From Oribacterium sp. C9 (lineage in GTDB: Bacteria > Bacillota > Clostridia > Lachnospirales > Lachnospiraceae), in the NCBI RefSeq assembly GCF_002007235.1, contig NZ_MUHW01000029.1, forward strand, positions 1-34,142: a DNA stretch of 34,142 nt. The letters are read 5' to 3'. The position numbers were made by a program, and so were the translations under genes. The notes below the pieces were generated by a model. The model worked only from the letters and a program-made list of their open reading frames with translations, had not been told where the DNA came from and did not search any database. Positions 1 through 8,469 of the stretch are shown here, piece after piece (within the stretch, counting starts at the first letter, position 1; each line of letters starts with the position of its first letter).

Positions 1-70
1 CTGGCGGTAGGGAACTTTTTGATTTTTTACTGTCCGCTTGACGGGTAGCATACCAGATTGATCATCTAAA

Positions 71-99
71 GTGACAGCCCCTTTTTTGTGCGAAATAAT
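71..99 (+). promoter_or_regulatory. Predicted sigma-A-type promoter for the first operon
   Basis: GTGACA (71-76) and AATAAT (94-99) each match the consensus -35 and -10 hexamers at five of six positions and are separated by exactly 17 bases. Transcription would start near 106, leaving a leader of about 100 nt before the glycosyltransferase at 204. No riboswitch-like structure is evident in the leader. This is sequence matching only. Confidence 0.45.
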
Positions 100-203
100 A
101 GTGATCAACTTCAGTACCATTTAAGCTTCATAAATTACTATACAGTCATACAGGGCGGGATGCTCTGTCACAGCTTTCGTTTAGATTCCGAAAGGAGAAA
201 TAT

Positions 204-1382
204 ATGTATAGAGATTCAAAGATGGTACGTATAGCAGTTATTCCGGCATATGAGCCGGACAACAAACTTATAGAAGTAGCGAGCGAGGCAGCTGCAGCAG
301 GCTTTCAGGTAGTGATAGTGGATGACGGTTCCGAGAACGGAAAAGCAGTGAAGAGCGGAAAGGTCACGGGAGAAGCATTTCACCGGATCTTCGAAGAGGC
401 GAAGTTCTTCGCACATGTGATCCGCTACTCCGAGAACCGTGGCAAGGGATATGCCATGAAGACAGCCTTCAGCTACATCAGAGAGAATTACGCGGAAGAG
501 GATTACACAGTGGTCGTCATCGATTCCGACGGGCAGCATAAGGTGTCGGACGCCATACGGCTTACGGATTATGCCATAGCCCACAGAGATACGCTGGTTC
601 TCGGCAGCCGGCGTCAGAGTGCGAAGTCGCCTCTTCGTAGCCGAATCGGAAACGGAATCACGAGGAACGTTTTCAGGGCAGTTTCCGGGGTCTACATTTA
701 TGACACCCAGACCGGAATGAGAGCCTTTTCCGGAGATCTCATGGAAAGAGCCCTTATGGTATCCGGCGACCGATACGAGTATGAGATGAACATGCTCATG
801 GATTTCTCCAGGGCACGGATCTCCATGGCTGAGCTTCCCATCGAGACTATCTACATCGATGACAATGCAGGCAGCCACTTCAATCCGCTGAAGGATTCTC
901 TGAAGATCTACGGTGAGATACTGAAATTCAGCGCATCAAGCTTCGCTAGCTTCCTCATTGACTATCTGATTTTCGTGTGCATCGTTGCCCTTTTCGGTTC
1001 GACTACCACTACAGTCCTTTTTGCCAATGTCTTCGCCCGCTTCATAAGTGCGGTATCGAACTACAGCATTAACCGGAACTTCGTGTTCGCAGGCGCCGGA
1101 GAGCTTTCCGGGAAAGAAAAGATCGGTGAAAGAGACATCACTTATGCAAAACGATACGCCCTGCTTGCAGTAAGTATACTTACTATGAACTCAGCATTGC
1201 TCTACATCCTCACAGTATTTACTGTAGCTGATCCTGCGATACTGAAGATAGTTGTTGAGTGCATCATGTTTTTCGTGAGCTTCACCATACAAAGACAGTT
1301 TGTATTTGCAGACAGGAAAAAAGAGAGGAGTAAAAATGAAGAGCAGTACATTAACAGCAAATCTTTCCAACTGGAAATTTAA
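204..1382 (+). CDS. GT2 family glycosyltransferase with C-terminal GtrA-like membrane domain
   Basis: A 392-residue fusion. Residues about 8-215 form a DPM1-like GT-A glycosyltransferase: a nucleotide-binding start (AVIPAYEPDN, VVIVDDGS) and a metal-binding DSDGQH motif. Residues about 230-375 hold four hydrophobic segments with the GtrA-type signature NYSINRNFVF and a closing QRQFVF. The family transfers a sugar from a nucleotide or polyprenyl donor at the membrane, and GtrA domains are thought to help flip lipid-linked sugars; the actual substrate is not visible. The start follows AAAGGAG at the right distance. The next gene begins inside its 3' end, so the two are probably co-transcribed and translationally coupled. 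Confidence 0.88.
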   Translation: MYRDSKMVRIAVIPAYEPDNKLIEVASEAAAAGFQVVIVDDGSENGKAVKSGKVTGEAFHRIFEEAKFFAHVIRYSENRGKGYAMKTAFSYIRENYAEEDYTVVVIDSDGQHKVSDAIRLTDYAIAHRDTLVLGSRRQSAKSPLRSRIGNGITRNVFRAVSGVYIYDTQTGMRAFSGDLMERALMVSGDRYEYEMNMLMDFSRARISMAELPIETIYIDDNAGSHFNPLKDSLKIYGEILKFSASSFASFLIDYLIFVCIVALFGSTTTTVLFANVFARFISAVSNYSINRNFVFAGAGELSGKEKIGERDITYAKRYALLAVSILTMNSALLYILTVFTVADPAILKIVVECIMFFVSFTIQRQFVFADRKKERSKNEEQYINSKSFQLEI

Positions 1383-2415
1383 TATCATATTCTACGCGAC
1401 TCTGACCATATTTACAGGCTATGCGCTTCTCGACACATTTGTGATCCCGAAGAAGTACAGCACTGATACCAAGAGGTCACAGGTCACTGTAAAAGAAGTA
1501 GTAAATACAGGCGCAAAATCCGAGTCCAGAAAAAGACCTGAGGGCTTCTCCGGACCTCATGGAAGCTCGAAGCATGAAAGCAGAACAGCTTCGACGACAT
1601 CCGCTACCGCCGATGTGACGACCACCATCGATACAGTAAGCTCCGACACTGTACTCGGAACCTATTCCGACAGCGTAAAGACCATTACAGTAAGCGAATA
1701 CAGAGCAAATGACACATCGATTTATGTAGCTGATGTGAGACTTGTGGGAGATGCCACAACAGAAGACAGCGAGGCATACACTTCCAGAGACCTCATAAAG
1801 ACAGCATTTGCAGAAGACACCTACGGAAAGAATGTAAAGGCGGAGACCTCTGTAACCGCGGAGGAAAACAACGCCGTACTCGCAATTAACGGTGATTTCT
1901 ACGGAGCCCAGAACGAAGGCTATGTAATAAGAAACGGAGTTCTGTACAGATCGACATCAGGCGGCAACGAGGATCTCGCCATACTTACTGACGGAAGCTT
2001 CAAGATCTTTTCCGAGGATGAGGTAAGCGCCGAGGAGATCCTTTCGGAAGGAGCCAGTGATGTTCTGAGTTTTGGTCCGGGACTTGTCATAGACGGAGAG
2101 ATAGCAGTAACAAAGGATGAAGAGGTCGGAAAGGCCATGGCGTCAAACCCGAGAACAGCCATAGGAATTCTTGAGACCGGACATTATGTATTTGTGGTGA
2201 CTGACGGAAGAACCGATGAGTCGACAGGACTCACTCTATATCAGCTGGCGGAATTCATGGAGAGTCTCGGATGCACCACAGCCTACAACCTGGACGGAGG
2301 CGGCTCCAGCACCATGTATTTCAACGGTCAGGTAATCAACAAACCGACTACAGGCGGAAACAGGATATCAGAGAGATCTGTCAGCGATATCGTATATATC
2401 GCGAAGCAGAACTAA
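1336..2415 (+). CDS. Membrane-anchored phosphodiester glycosidase family protein (NAGPA/DUF2233-like)
   Basis: ATG 1336 is chosen because GAGAGGAG precedes it at good spacing; a longer reading to 1300 lacks such a site. The protein is 359 residues: a short cytoplasmic start, one transmembrane segment (about 15-35), a Ser/Thr-rich linker (about 55-110), then the enzyme domain to the end. The C-terminal half has the family hallmarks LAINGDFYG, GFGPG-like turns, YNLDGGGSSTMYFNGQ and the final RSVSDIVYI. Relatives include the eukaryotic uncovering enzyme NAGPA and bacterial exopolysaccharide proteins that cleave sugar-phosphodiester bonds. It overlaps the upstream glycosyltransferase by 47 bases. 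A role in trimming a phosphodiester-linked surface sugar is inferred from family and context. Confidence 0.82.
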   Translation: MKSSTLTANLSNWKFNIIFYATLTIFTGYALLDTFVIPKKYSTDTKRSQVTVKEVVNTGAKSESRKRPEGFSGPHGSSKHESRTASTTSATADVTTTIDTVSSDTVLGTYSDSVKTITVSEYRANDTSIYVADVRLVGDATTEDSEAYTSRDLIKTAFAEDTYGKNVKAETSVTAEENNAVLAINGDFYGAQNEGYVIRNGVLYRSTSGGNEDLAILTDGSFKIFSEDEVSAEEILSEGASDVLSFGPGLVIDGEIAVTKDEEVGKAMASNPRTAIGILETGHYVFVVTDGRTDESTGLTLYQLAEFMESLGCTTAYNLDGGGSSTMYFNGQVINKPTTGGNRISERSVSDIVYIAKQN

Positions 2416-2443
2416 TAAGACTTTATGGAAAGGAATGATCAAA

Positions 2444-2959
2444 ATGACAAATTATATAAGTCTTCAAAACACCATAACTGAAATCAATCAGGATAGTACA
2501 GATAAAAGTATAGACTTAACAAACGAGGACAGCGCGGTACTGAGATTTAACAACCGGAGACTGGCTCTCAAAAAGGTGAGGAGATATGTCATAAGCACCA
2601 TAGTGATAGCTCTTTTCGGAGCTGTATACGAGTATTTCAGCTTCGGAGTTTTTTCTTACTATATGCTTTATGCATTTGCATTTCCCTTAGGGTTAGGACT
2701 TCTGCCATGGCTACTCATCGCCATGGATACAAAGAAGATTATAGGAACAGGATTTCCGCAGCAGATGACCCGTAACCTCTGGGGAGCCGGTATCACTACA
2801 CTTACGGCAGGAGCTTTGTTTCACGGAGTGCTGGATATCTACGGCACCACCAGTGCATTCTCGAAGTGCTATTTCATAGTAGGAGCGATAATGCTTCTCG
2901 CGGCAGTCATGATATTTATCGGAAACAAAGAAAAGCGGGAAACAACAGACAGGATCTGA
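2444..2959 (+). CDS. Small multi-pass membrane protein of unknown function
   Basis: 171 residues. ATG 2444 is preferred over ATG 2435 because GGAAAGGA ends about nine bases upstream of it but almost touches the earlier codon. The first 50 residues are hydrophilic, with many Asp, Thr and Asn; four hydrophobic segments follow (about 48-68, 70-90, 110-128, 136-155), with a charged tail rich in Lys and Arg. I recognise no family. It lies 28 bases after the phosphodiester glycosidase gene and before a terminator, so it is the last gene of the first operon and may assist the glycosyltransferase/glycosidase pair. Confidence 0.7.
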   Translation: MTNYISLQNTITEINQDSTDKSIDLTNEDSAVLRFNNRRLALKKVRRYVISTIVIALFGAVYEYFSFGVFSYYMLYAFAFPLGLGLLPWLLIAMDTKKIIGTGFPQQMTRNLWGAGITTLTAGALFHGVLDIYGTTSAFSKCYFIVGAIMLLAAVMIFIGNKEKRETTDRI

Positions 2960-3011
2960 TATAAGTGGAGTAAAGCTGTTTCGTATTTCATGATACTTAC
3001 AGTATATGATT

Positions 3012-3054
3012 CAGGGGGCGGTATGCAGAGTAAATGCAGACGTCCCCTGTTTTG
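3012..3054 (+). terminator. Rho-independent terminator of the first operon
   Basis: CAGGGGGCG pairs with CGTCCCCTG (one G-T pair), with an inner TGCA/TGCA helix, followed by TTTTGTGT. It separates the 204-2959 operon from the phosphate transporter. Confidence 0.65.
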
Positions 3055-3192
3055 TGTCAATTCAACAAAATTAAGAGAATAATCTTAAGTGTTTCTCTGA
3101 AAATACACTATTTTAATAGAAGATAGTGCGATATACTAAACTTTGTATGGGCAAAATTATGAGTACACATTAGGGAATAAGGGAGAAATCAG

Positions 3193-4869
3193 ATGCTTTC
3201 TATTTTTGTAAGTCTGCTGGGCGGACTTGGCCTCTTTATCGCAGGTATGTACATGATGAGTCACGGTATCGAAAAGGTAGCCGGTAACAAGCTGCGAAAG
3301 ATTCTGGAGACCTTTACCAGAACAAGACTCACAGGAGTTCTGGTCGGATTGTTTTTTACGGCTGTGATCCAGTCCTCCAGTACCGCCACTGTAATGGTAG
3401 TAACATTTGTTAATTCGGGACTGATGGCACTGTCCAACGCCTGCGGCATCATACTCGGTGCGAACATCGGTACTACGGTAACAGCCTTGCTGGTTGCCTT
3501 CCGTTTATCAGCCATAGCACCTATTTTCATTTTCGCCGGTGCTATCATGATGAATTTCATTCCTTATCCGACGGTCAAAAAGTCAGGTGAGATCGTCATG
3601 GGTTTCGGACTTCTGTTCGTGGGTATCTCCACCATGTCCGGCTCTATGGCGGACCTTCGAGAGATTCCGGCTGTCATCAGCTTCCTTTCCGGTTTCACAA
3701 ATCCGGTGCTGGGACTTCTCATGGGATTCGTCATCACATCCATAGTTCAGTCCTCATCTGTGACAGTATCCATACTCGTTGTCATGGGTTCCATGGGACT
3801 GGTGGATCTCCGCATATGTATGTTTATCATCCTCGGCTGTAACATCGGTGCATGTTCAAGTGCAGTCCTTACAGCTCTTCAGGGTAATGTCAATGCAAAG
3901 CGTGCTGCGCTCATTCACCTTTTGTTCAACATATTCGGAACAGTCCTCATGTTTATCCTGCTAATGCTTTTCTCGGGACACATCGAGAATATCATCAGAT
4001 TTGTATCCGGAACCGGAAACGATCCGGGATCTCTCGGACGAAATATAGCATTTGCACACTTTATCTTTAAGGTGTTCCAGGTAATCGTTTTCTATCCGTT
4101 TATGGATCAGATCATCAAGCTTACCTACGTACTTGCCAAGGAAGACGAGACTGAGACATCCAAGGAGGATGGAGAGTTCCGTCTCAAGTATATCAACATC
4201 AACAAGCTGCCTAACCCGGCAGTTGCCATCTATATGGCTAAGCAGGAGATGGAGCGCATGGCAAATGCTGCTTTCAAGAACCTGAACACTGCGATGGAGT
4301 GTCTCCTCAATGAGGACGGCGCCGGAATCGCAAAGGTATATGAGACTGAGAAATACATCGACTGGCTCTGTGAGCAGATAACCACATATATGACGAAGAT
4401 CAACCAGAACGCCATCCCTCTTCGAGATGCGGATCTCATCGCCGGATATTTCCATGTATGTTCAGATATTGAAAGAATAGGAGATCATGCAGAGGATATT
4501 GCAGATGTAGTTAAGTATTTTACAGAAAAGGATGTCCATATGTCAGATCTTGCGAAGGAAGACCTGAAGGGTATGATGGATGTGGTCAACAAGCTTATGA
4601 GAGATTCTCTCGATATGTTCGTTACAGGAGATATGACCAATATGGAAGAGGTTCGTACTCTTGAGGATGAGACAGACAGTCTGGAGTTAAGCCTTCAGGA
4701 CAAGCATATCCAGAGACTCAGCGAAGGTAAGTGCTCTGTAAGAGCAGGCATCTTCTTCTCGGATATCGTTTCCGGAATCGAGCGTGTAGGCGATCATGCC
4801 ATAAACATTGCCTTCTCACTGTATGAGGCAAAGAACCGTAATACTGCAGCGAAGGCTGCAGCGTTCTGA
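3193..4869 (+). CDS. Na/Pi cotransporter family protein with C-terminal PhoU domain
   Basis: 558 residues. The first ~310 are membrane-spanning and carry the two inverted family repeats, each with a QSSS signature (QSSSTATVMVV near residue 56 and QSSSVTVSILVV near 180), as in NptA/YjbB sodium-phosphate transporters. Residues about 345-545 form two PhoU-like helical bundles with E/D-rich repeats and two ERIGDHA/ERVGDHA motifs (IERIGDHAEDIADVVKYF and IERVGDHAINIAFSLYEA). It imports or exports phosphate using sodium, and the PhoU part is thought to sense or gate it. AAGGGAGA precedes the start. It is monocistronic: terminators stand on both sides and the next gene is convergent. Confidence 0.92.
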   Translation: MLSIFVSLLGGLGLFIAGMYMMSHGIEKVAGNKLRKILETFTRTRLTGVLVGLFFTAVIQSSSTATVMVVTFVNSGLMALSNACGIILGANIGTTVTALLVAFRLSAIAPIFIFAGAIMMNFIPYPTVKKSGEIVMGFGLLFVGISTMSGSMADLREIPAVISFLSGFTNPVLGLLMGFVITSIVQSSSVTVSILVVMGSMGLVDLRICMFIILGCNIGACSSAVLTALQGNVNAKRAALIHLLFNIFGTVLMFILLMLFSGHIENIIRFVSGTGNDPGSLGRNIAFAHFIFKVFQVIVFYPFMDQIIKLTYVLAKEDETETSKEDGEFRLKYININKLPNPAVAIYMAKQEMERMANAAFKNLNTAMECLLNEDGAGIAKVYETEKYIDWLCEQITTYMTKINQNAIPLRDADLIAGYFHVCSDIERIGDHAEDIADVVKYFTEKDVHMSDLAKEDLKGMMDVVNKLMRDSLDMFVTGDMTNMEEVRTLEDETDSLELSLQDKHIQRLSEGKCSVRAGIFFSDIVSGIERVGDHAINIAFSLYEAKNRNTAAKAAAF

Positions 4870-4978
4870 TGAAAATTGTACTGGGTCGCTCGTAAATCAT
4901 ATCTTCGATATGAGATAGACCTTTATGCAGAGAGCGTGTTCCACACATAATTGAAAAGAAAATTAGAAATAGTAAAAC

Positions 4979-5017
4979 AAGAAGTCCGCACCGGTTTTTC
5001 GGTGCGGACTTCTTTGC
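4979..5017. terminator. Bidirectional rho-independent terminator
   Basis: GAAGTCCGCACCG (4981-4993) and its complement GGTGCGGACTTC (5001-5012) form a 12-13 bp GC-rich stem around a T-rich loop. A-rich sequence lies on the left and T-containing sequence on the right, so it can stop both the phosphate transporter (+) and the convergent SGNH-like gene (-), whose stop codon begins at 5019. Confidence 0.82.
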
Positions 5018-5018
5018 A

Positions 5019-6941
5019 TTAAGAGTTTTTCCCATTTGGAGAAGAGGAAGCCTGGAGAGCCTCTCCAGGTATCAGATTCTTCTCATTTGAAGCATATTTC
5101 ACATCATCAGGAAGTGTCGGAACTGAACCTTCGGACTCAGATGAAGCCTCCGACTTACTTTCAGCAGCAGATGACTTTGAAGTATCCGAGTTACCGGAAG
5201 CAGAGGTTCCGCCAGACTCAGCAGAAGCATCTGAGCTTGTTGTGCCGTTATCTTCCGATGACTGATCCTGAGAGAGGTCGTGATCGCCTTCAGCTTCTGA
5301 GGTGTTGGACTCCTGTGAACTCTCCGATGCATTTTCTTCGGAGGTATTTTCAGTAGCAGAACTTTTTTCTGCGGTACTTTCTTCAGAAGCATTTTCTTGA
5401 GCAGTACTTTTTTCAGAAGTGGCTTCTTCGCCAGTACTTTCTACACTATGTGATTCTGCCGGGCGGCTGTTTACCAGAGTTTCATTTACAGCATTCTCCG
5501 ATTTACTTTCGGCAGAAGACGATTTCGAAGAAACCGGCTTATCAGATGCAGAAGTTTCAGTGCCCGAGTAAGTGGATGCTGCATATAGTTCAGTCATTAT
5601 CATTCCCTCATGGTCCAGAGGGATCAAGGCTCCTGTTTCATCTACGGGACCAATCGTTTCCGGTGACGTGAAGGCGTCCAGCGATTCCGACATAGGGACA
5701 TCCTTTGTGAAAAGCACGCCCTTGAAAGTGTCAGCCTGAGACTTCGTAAGGAAGCTAAGCATCAGATAATTTGAGATCTTCACGTGATCGTTGATAGGCG
5801 CGATAGTTCGTTCTGCCTTCGTACCATCCAGAGAAAACGCATTCCTGCCGAGACCGCGTCCTCCATCACTTACGAGAAGGTCGTTGGCACCCGGTATATA
5901 AGAAAAGTCTACTCCGAGTGTTCCGATGAAATTCGCTGTATCGATGCCGGCTTCTTTCAAAGCAGAAGGTCCGATGGTCAGAGTGTACTGATCGATGCGC
6001 TTAAAGTTATCTGAATCGATATAGACTGCATTCGTCAATGCCGGAATCTCCGGGGATACCGGTGTTACTGCGGACTTATCGTAATCCGGATATTTCGCGA
6101 CAGCAGACACGATGGAATGAAAAATAGTATCGGCGAGAAGCTTCTGACCTGAGTCGTTCAGGAAGAGACCGTCATTTGTGTATCGGGCGCTTTTGTCTTC
6201 CGACTTTTCATGATTCTTCTGGGTCATAGCCTCAGGCATATCGATCAGGGTGCCGTGGTAGATTTTCGTCAGACTCTTAAGAACATCAGCATTATCATCG
6301 AGATACCCGAGCTCGGGTTTCATGACTCCCTGATGTCCGAGGATCGACATCACACTGCAATGAGGGTATTTCGTCCGCAGATTCTGAAGTATACCCTCGT
6401 ACCAAAGAGAAAAGTCTTTCGGCGTTTCATTTGTACCGAAGCTTAGGATACAGAGATCGTAGTCTTTTCCGCCTTCAGACTGGTTTTTCAGAGTGGACAG
6501 AAGACCGAAACCTGAATAAGCACTGCCGGATTTTGATAAAGACTGATTGTCGATGGTGACATTGACTTTATATTTCTTACGGAGAGAGTTTTCCAGGATA
6601 GAAAACCAGGCAGAACTTTTCTTTTCCGCGCCAAGCCCCTGCCCGTAGGCATCTCCCAAAACGAGGATACGTACCGGAAGGTGATCGTGGAGCCGCTGAT
6701 AGAAACTGTCATTTTTCTTTTGGGACTCTTTTAGAATTAAACGTTCCTCGGCACGTTTTGACAGGGACTGGTTATACAGTTCCTGATTTTCCGTGAGGGC
6801 CCAGGCCTGATAGGCTTTCTGTTCCTGATAGTCCCGTATCACAAAAAAGGAGGCGCCACAGAAAATGATCGCACATACGGTTCCGCCGAATAGTTTCTTC
6901 ATAAAAGGAGAAATGTTCTCAATTCGCTTCTTTCGATACAT
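5019..6941 (-). CDS. Surface SGNH/GDSL-hydrolase-fold protein lacking the catalytic Ser and His, with a Ser/Glu/Thr-rich tail
   Basis: 640 residues, start preceded by GAGAGGA. Residues 15-35 form a membrane anchor, so the rest is extracellular. Residues about 88-285 follow the SGNH plan: block I is VLGDAYGQG (usual GDS), so the nucleophile position 98 is Ala; block II Gly is at 139; block III GTNE is at 169-172; block V is TNDGLFLND, with Asp257 kept but the usual His replaced by Phe260. SGNH members act as esterases or O-acetyl transferases on glycans, so this copy is predicted to be catalytically dead or to bind glycans only. Residues ~300-460 are a second uncharacterised domain; ~465-630 are low-complexity Ser/Glu/Thr. 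It is transcribed divergently from the LCP gene. Confidence 0.8.
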   Translation of the reverse strand: MYRKKRIENISPFMKKLFGGTVCAIIFCGASFFVIRDYQEQKAYQAWALTENQELYNQSLSKRAEERLILKESQKKNDSFYQRLHDHLPVRILVLGDAYGQGLGAEKKSSAWFSILENSLRKKYKVNVTIDNQSLSKSGSAYSGFGLLSTLKNQSEGGKDYDLCILSFGTNETPKDFSLWYEGILQNLRTKYPHCSVMSILGHQGVMKPELGYLDDNADVLKSLTKIYHGTLIDMPEAMTQKNHEKSEDKSARYTNDGLFLNDSGQKLLADTIFHSIVSAVAKYPDYDKSAVTPVSPEIPALTNAVYIDSDNFKRIDQYTLTIGPSALKEAGIDTANFIGTLGVDFSYIPGANDLLVSDGGRGLGRNAFSLDGTKAERTIAPINDHVKISNYLMLSFLTKSQADTFKGVLFTKDVPMSESLDAFTSPETIGPVDETGALIPLDHEGMIMTELYAASTYSGTETSASDKPVSSKSSSAESKSENAVNETLVNSRPAESHSVESTGEEATSEKSTAQENASEESTAEKSSATENTSEENASESSQESNTSEAEGDHDLSQDQSSEDNGTTSSDASAESGGTSASGNSDTSKSSAAESKSEASSESEGSVPTLPDDVKYASNEKNLIPGEALQASSSPNGKNS

Positions 6942-7125
6942 GATTTTCCTCTCATATACAAAGGTTTATTCATAGATTAACAAATGGGCAAAGTATTGAT
7001 CCTATTTTAACCAAGCCCTTGATTCATTTAAACGACGTATATGTCAGAAAAACTTTCGATTTTTGTCGATTTTTAATAAAATGTGGTCAATGTCAACCTC
7101 ATCTATACCAAATAGAGGAAAATTT

Positions 7126-8394
7126 ATGGCAAAGGAACAACATTTAGATAGAGAAAAAGCGAAGAAAAGACGACAGAGACCTCTCAGGATCTTCATCGGA
7201 GCGGTGATGATCACCGCATCTGTTGGCGGCGTCTGGGTATATCATCAGTATCAGCTCCGACAGCAATTGAGCTATATGGAGCAGAGCCGACAGGATACAG
7301 AAAAAGTAGAAGCCTTCAACAAGCAGCTTCTGGATTCCGGGCTCTGGAGCGGAGAAGGTTCAGGCATCCTGGCAGGAGAAAATGTCGGTAAACAGGATCT
7401 GGATGCGCTCATAGATCTCGCCAGTGATCCGGAGAAACAGCTTATAAAGGTTACCTGCGAACCCGGGGAAGATATCAGTAAACCCAAATATGCCCTAAAT
7501 GGCGTTGCAGTCGAAGAGAGACCAAAGGTATTTGATCTTCCGGAACTTTTCTACAATGGAAAACATTATAAGCGTAATACTGCAGTTAAGGCATATCTGT
7601 TACTCGGTATAGATACGGAGAAATCCCTGAAAGAGGAATGTGACCCTCATGATACCGGAAGAAGTGACGGTATCTTTCTGGTGGCACATGATACCGCAAA
7701 GAAGAAGGTGACCATAATTCAGGTACCCAGAGACACCATGTGCGATATGTATGTAACAGATTATGATTTCAACATCCTTCGTATCGGACACGACCATCTG
7801 GCTCTGGCGTGGTGGATGGGTGACAATCATGAACTGTCCGGAAAACTAACGACTACCGCTGTATCATGGCTTTTCGGAGGGTTACCCATCGATGGATATA
7901 TGGCAGGACCTGTCGGCATCATCAACAGTCTCAATGACTTTGTCGGAGGTGTAACGGTAGAGGTTCCGGATGACAGTATGGAAAAGGAGTATCCTGACTT
8001 CCGGAAGGGGGCTGAGGTCGATCTTCAGGGAGAGCTGGCGGAAAGGTTTGTCCGCTGGAGAGACACTGATGTCCATGGAACGGCTATTGAACGTATGGAC
8101 AGGCAGCGCGTATATGCTATCGCCTTTGAAAAGAAACTGATCTCGCAGCAGAAAAGGGATACAGGAACGGTTCCGCAGATGTTTCATATTATAGATGACA
8201 ACATCATCACAAACATGGAAAAGAGCACCTATCTTGACCTTTCATTAGAGATTCTGATGAAAGATGATCCGCTTTCCGAATCAAGCTTCATCACGCCTAA
8301 TGGCGACATACGTGTAACCGAATATACCGAATTCTGGCCGGATTACATGGATATTGACAAATCGGTTCTAAACATTTTTTACAGGGAAGTATAA
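7126..8394 (+). CDS. LytR-CpsA-Psr (LCP) family glycopolymer transferase
   Basis: 422 residues from ATG 7126, which has AGAGGAA six bases upstream; the longer reading starts at a TTG with no ribosome site. A basic N-terminus and a transmembrane segment (about 20-40) place the rest outside. The LCP core runs from about 155 to 345, with the phosphate-binding arginines in TGRSDGIFLV (Arg179) and QVPRDTMCD (Arg202), an acidic Asp181, and a closing helix ERMDRQRVYAIAFEKKL. LCP enzymes move lipid-linked polysaccharide to peptidoglycan. Its place ahead of cpsB-cpsC-cpsD matches CpsA of streptococcal capsule loci, so it is the likely wall-anchoring enzyme for this polymer. Confidence 0.88.
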   Translation: MAKEQHLDREKAKKRRQRPLRIFIGAVMITASVGGVWVYHQYQLRQQLSYMEQSRQDTEKVEAFNKQLLDSGLWSGEGSGILAGENVGKQDLDALIDLASDPEKQLIKVTCEPGEDISKPKYALNGVAVEERPKVFDLPELFYNGKHYKRNTAVKAYLLLGIDTEKSLKEECDPHDTGRSDGIFLVAHDTAKKKVTIIQVPRDTMCDMYVTDYDFNILRIGHDHLALAWWMGDNHELSGKLTTTAVSWLFGGLPIDGYMAGPVGIINSLNDFVGGVTVEVPDDSMEKEYPDFRKGAEVDLQGELAERFVRWRDTDVHGTAIERMDRQRVYAIAFEKKLISQQKRDTGTVPQMFHIIDDNIITNMEKSTYLDLSLEILMKDDPLSESSFITPNGDIRVTEYTEFWPDYMDIDKSVLNIFYREV

Positions 8395-8469
8395 ATTTAT
8401 AGCATAGGCTCCGGCTATGTGCACAATGAGCCTGATGCCTAAATAAAAAAGTAAGGAGGGAATGACCAA

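Noticed and set aside
216-878. Long minus-strand open frame opposite the first glycosyltransferase
   Set aside because: No ribosome site and no family features; the plus-strand frame carries clear GT2 motifs, so this is a shadow.
5036-5392. Open frames on both strands within the Ser/Glu/Thr-rich tail
   Set aside because: They result from the biased repetitive codons of the SGNH-like gene and have no start signals or recognisable domains.
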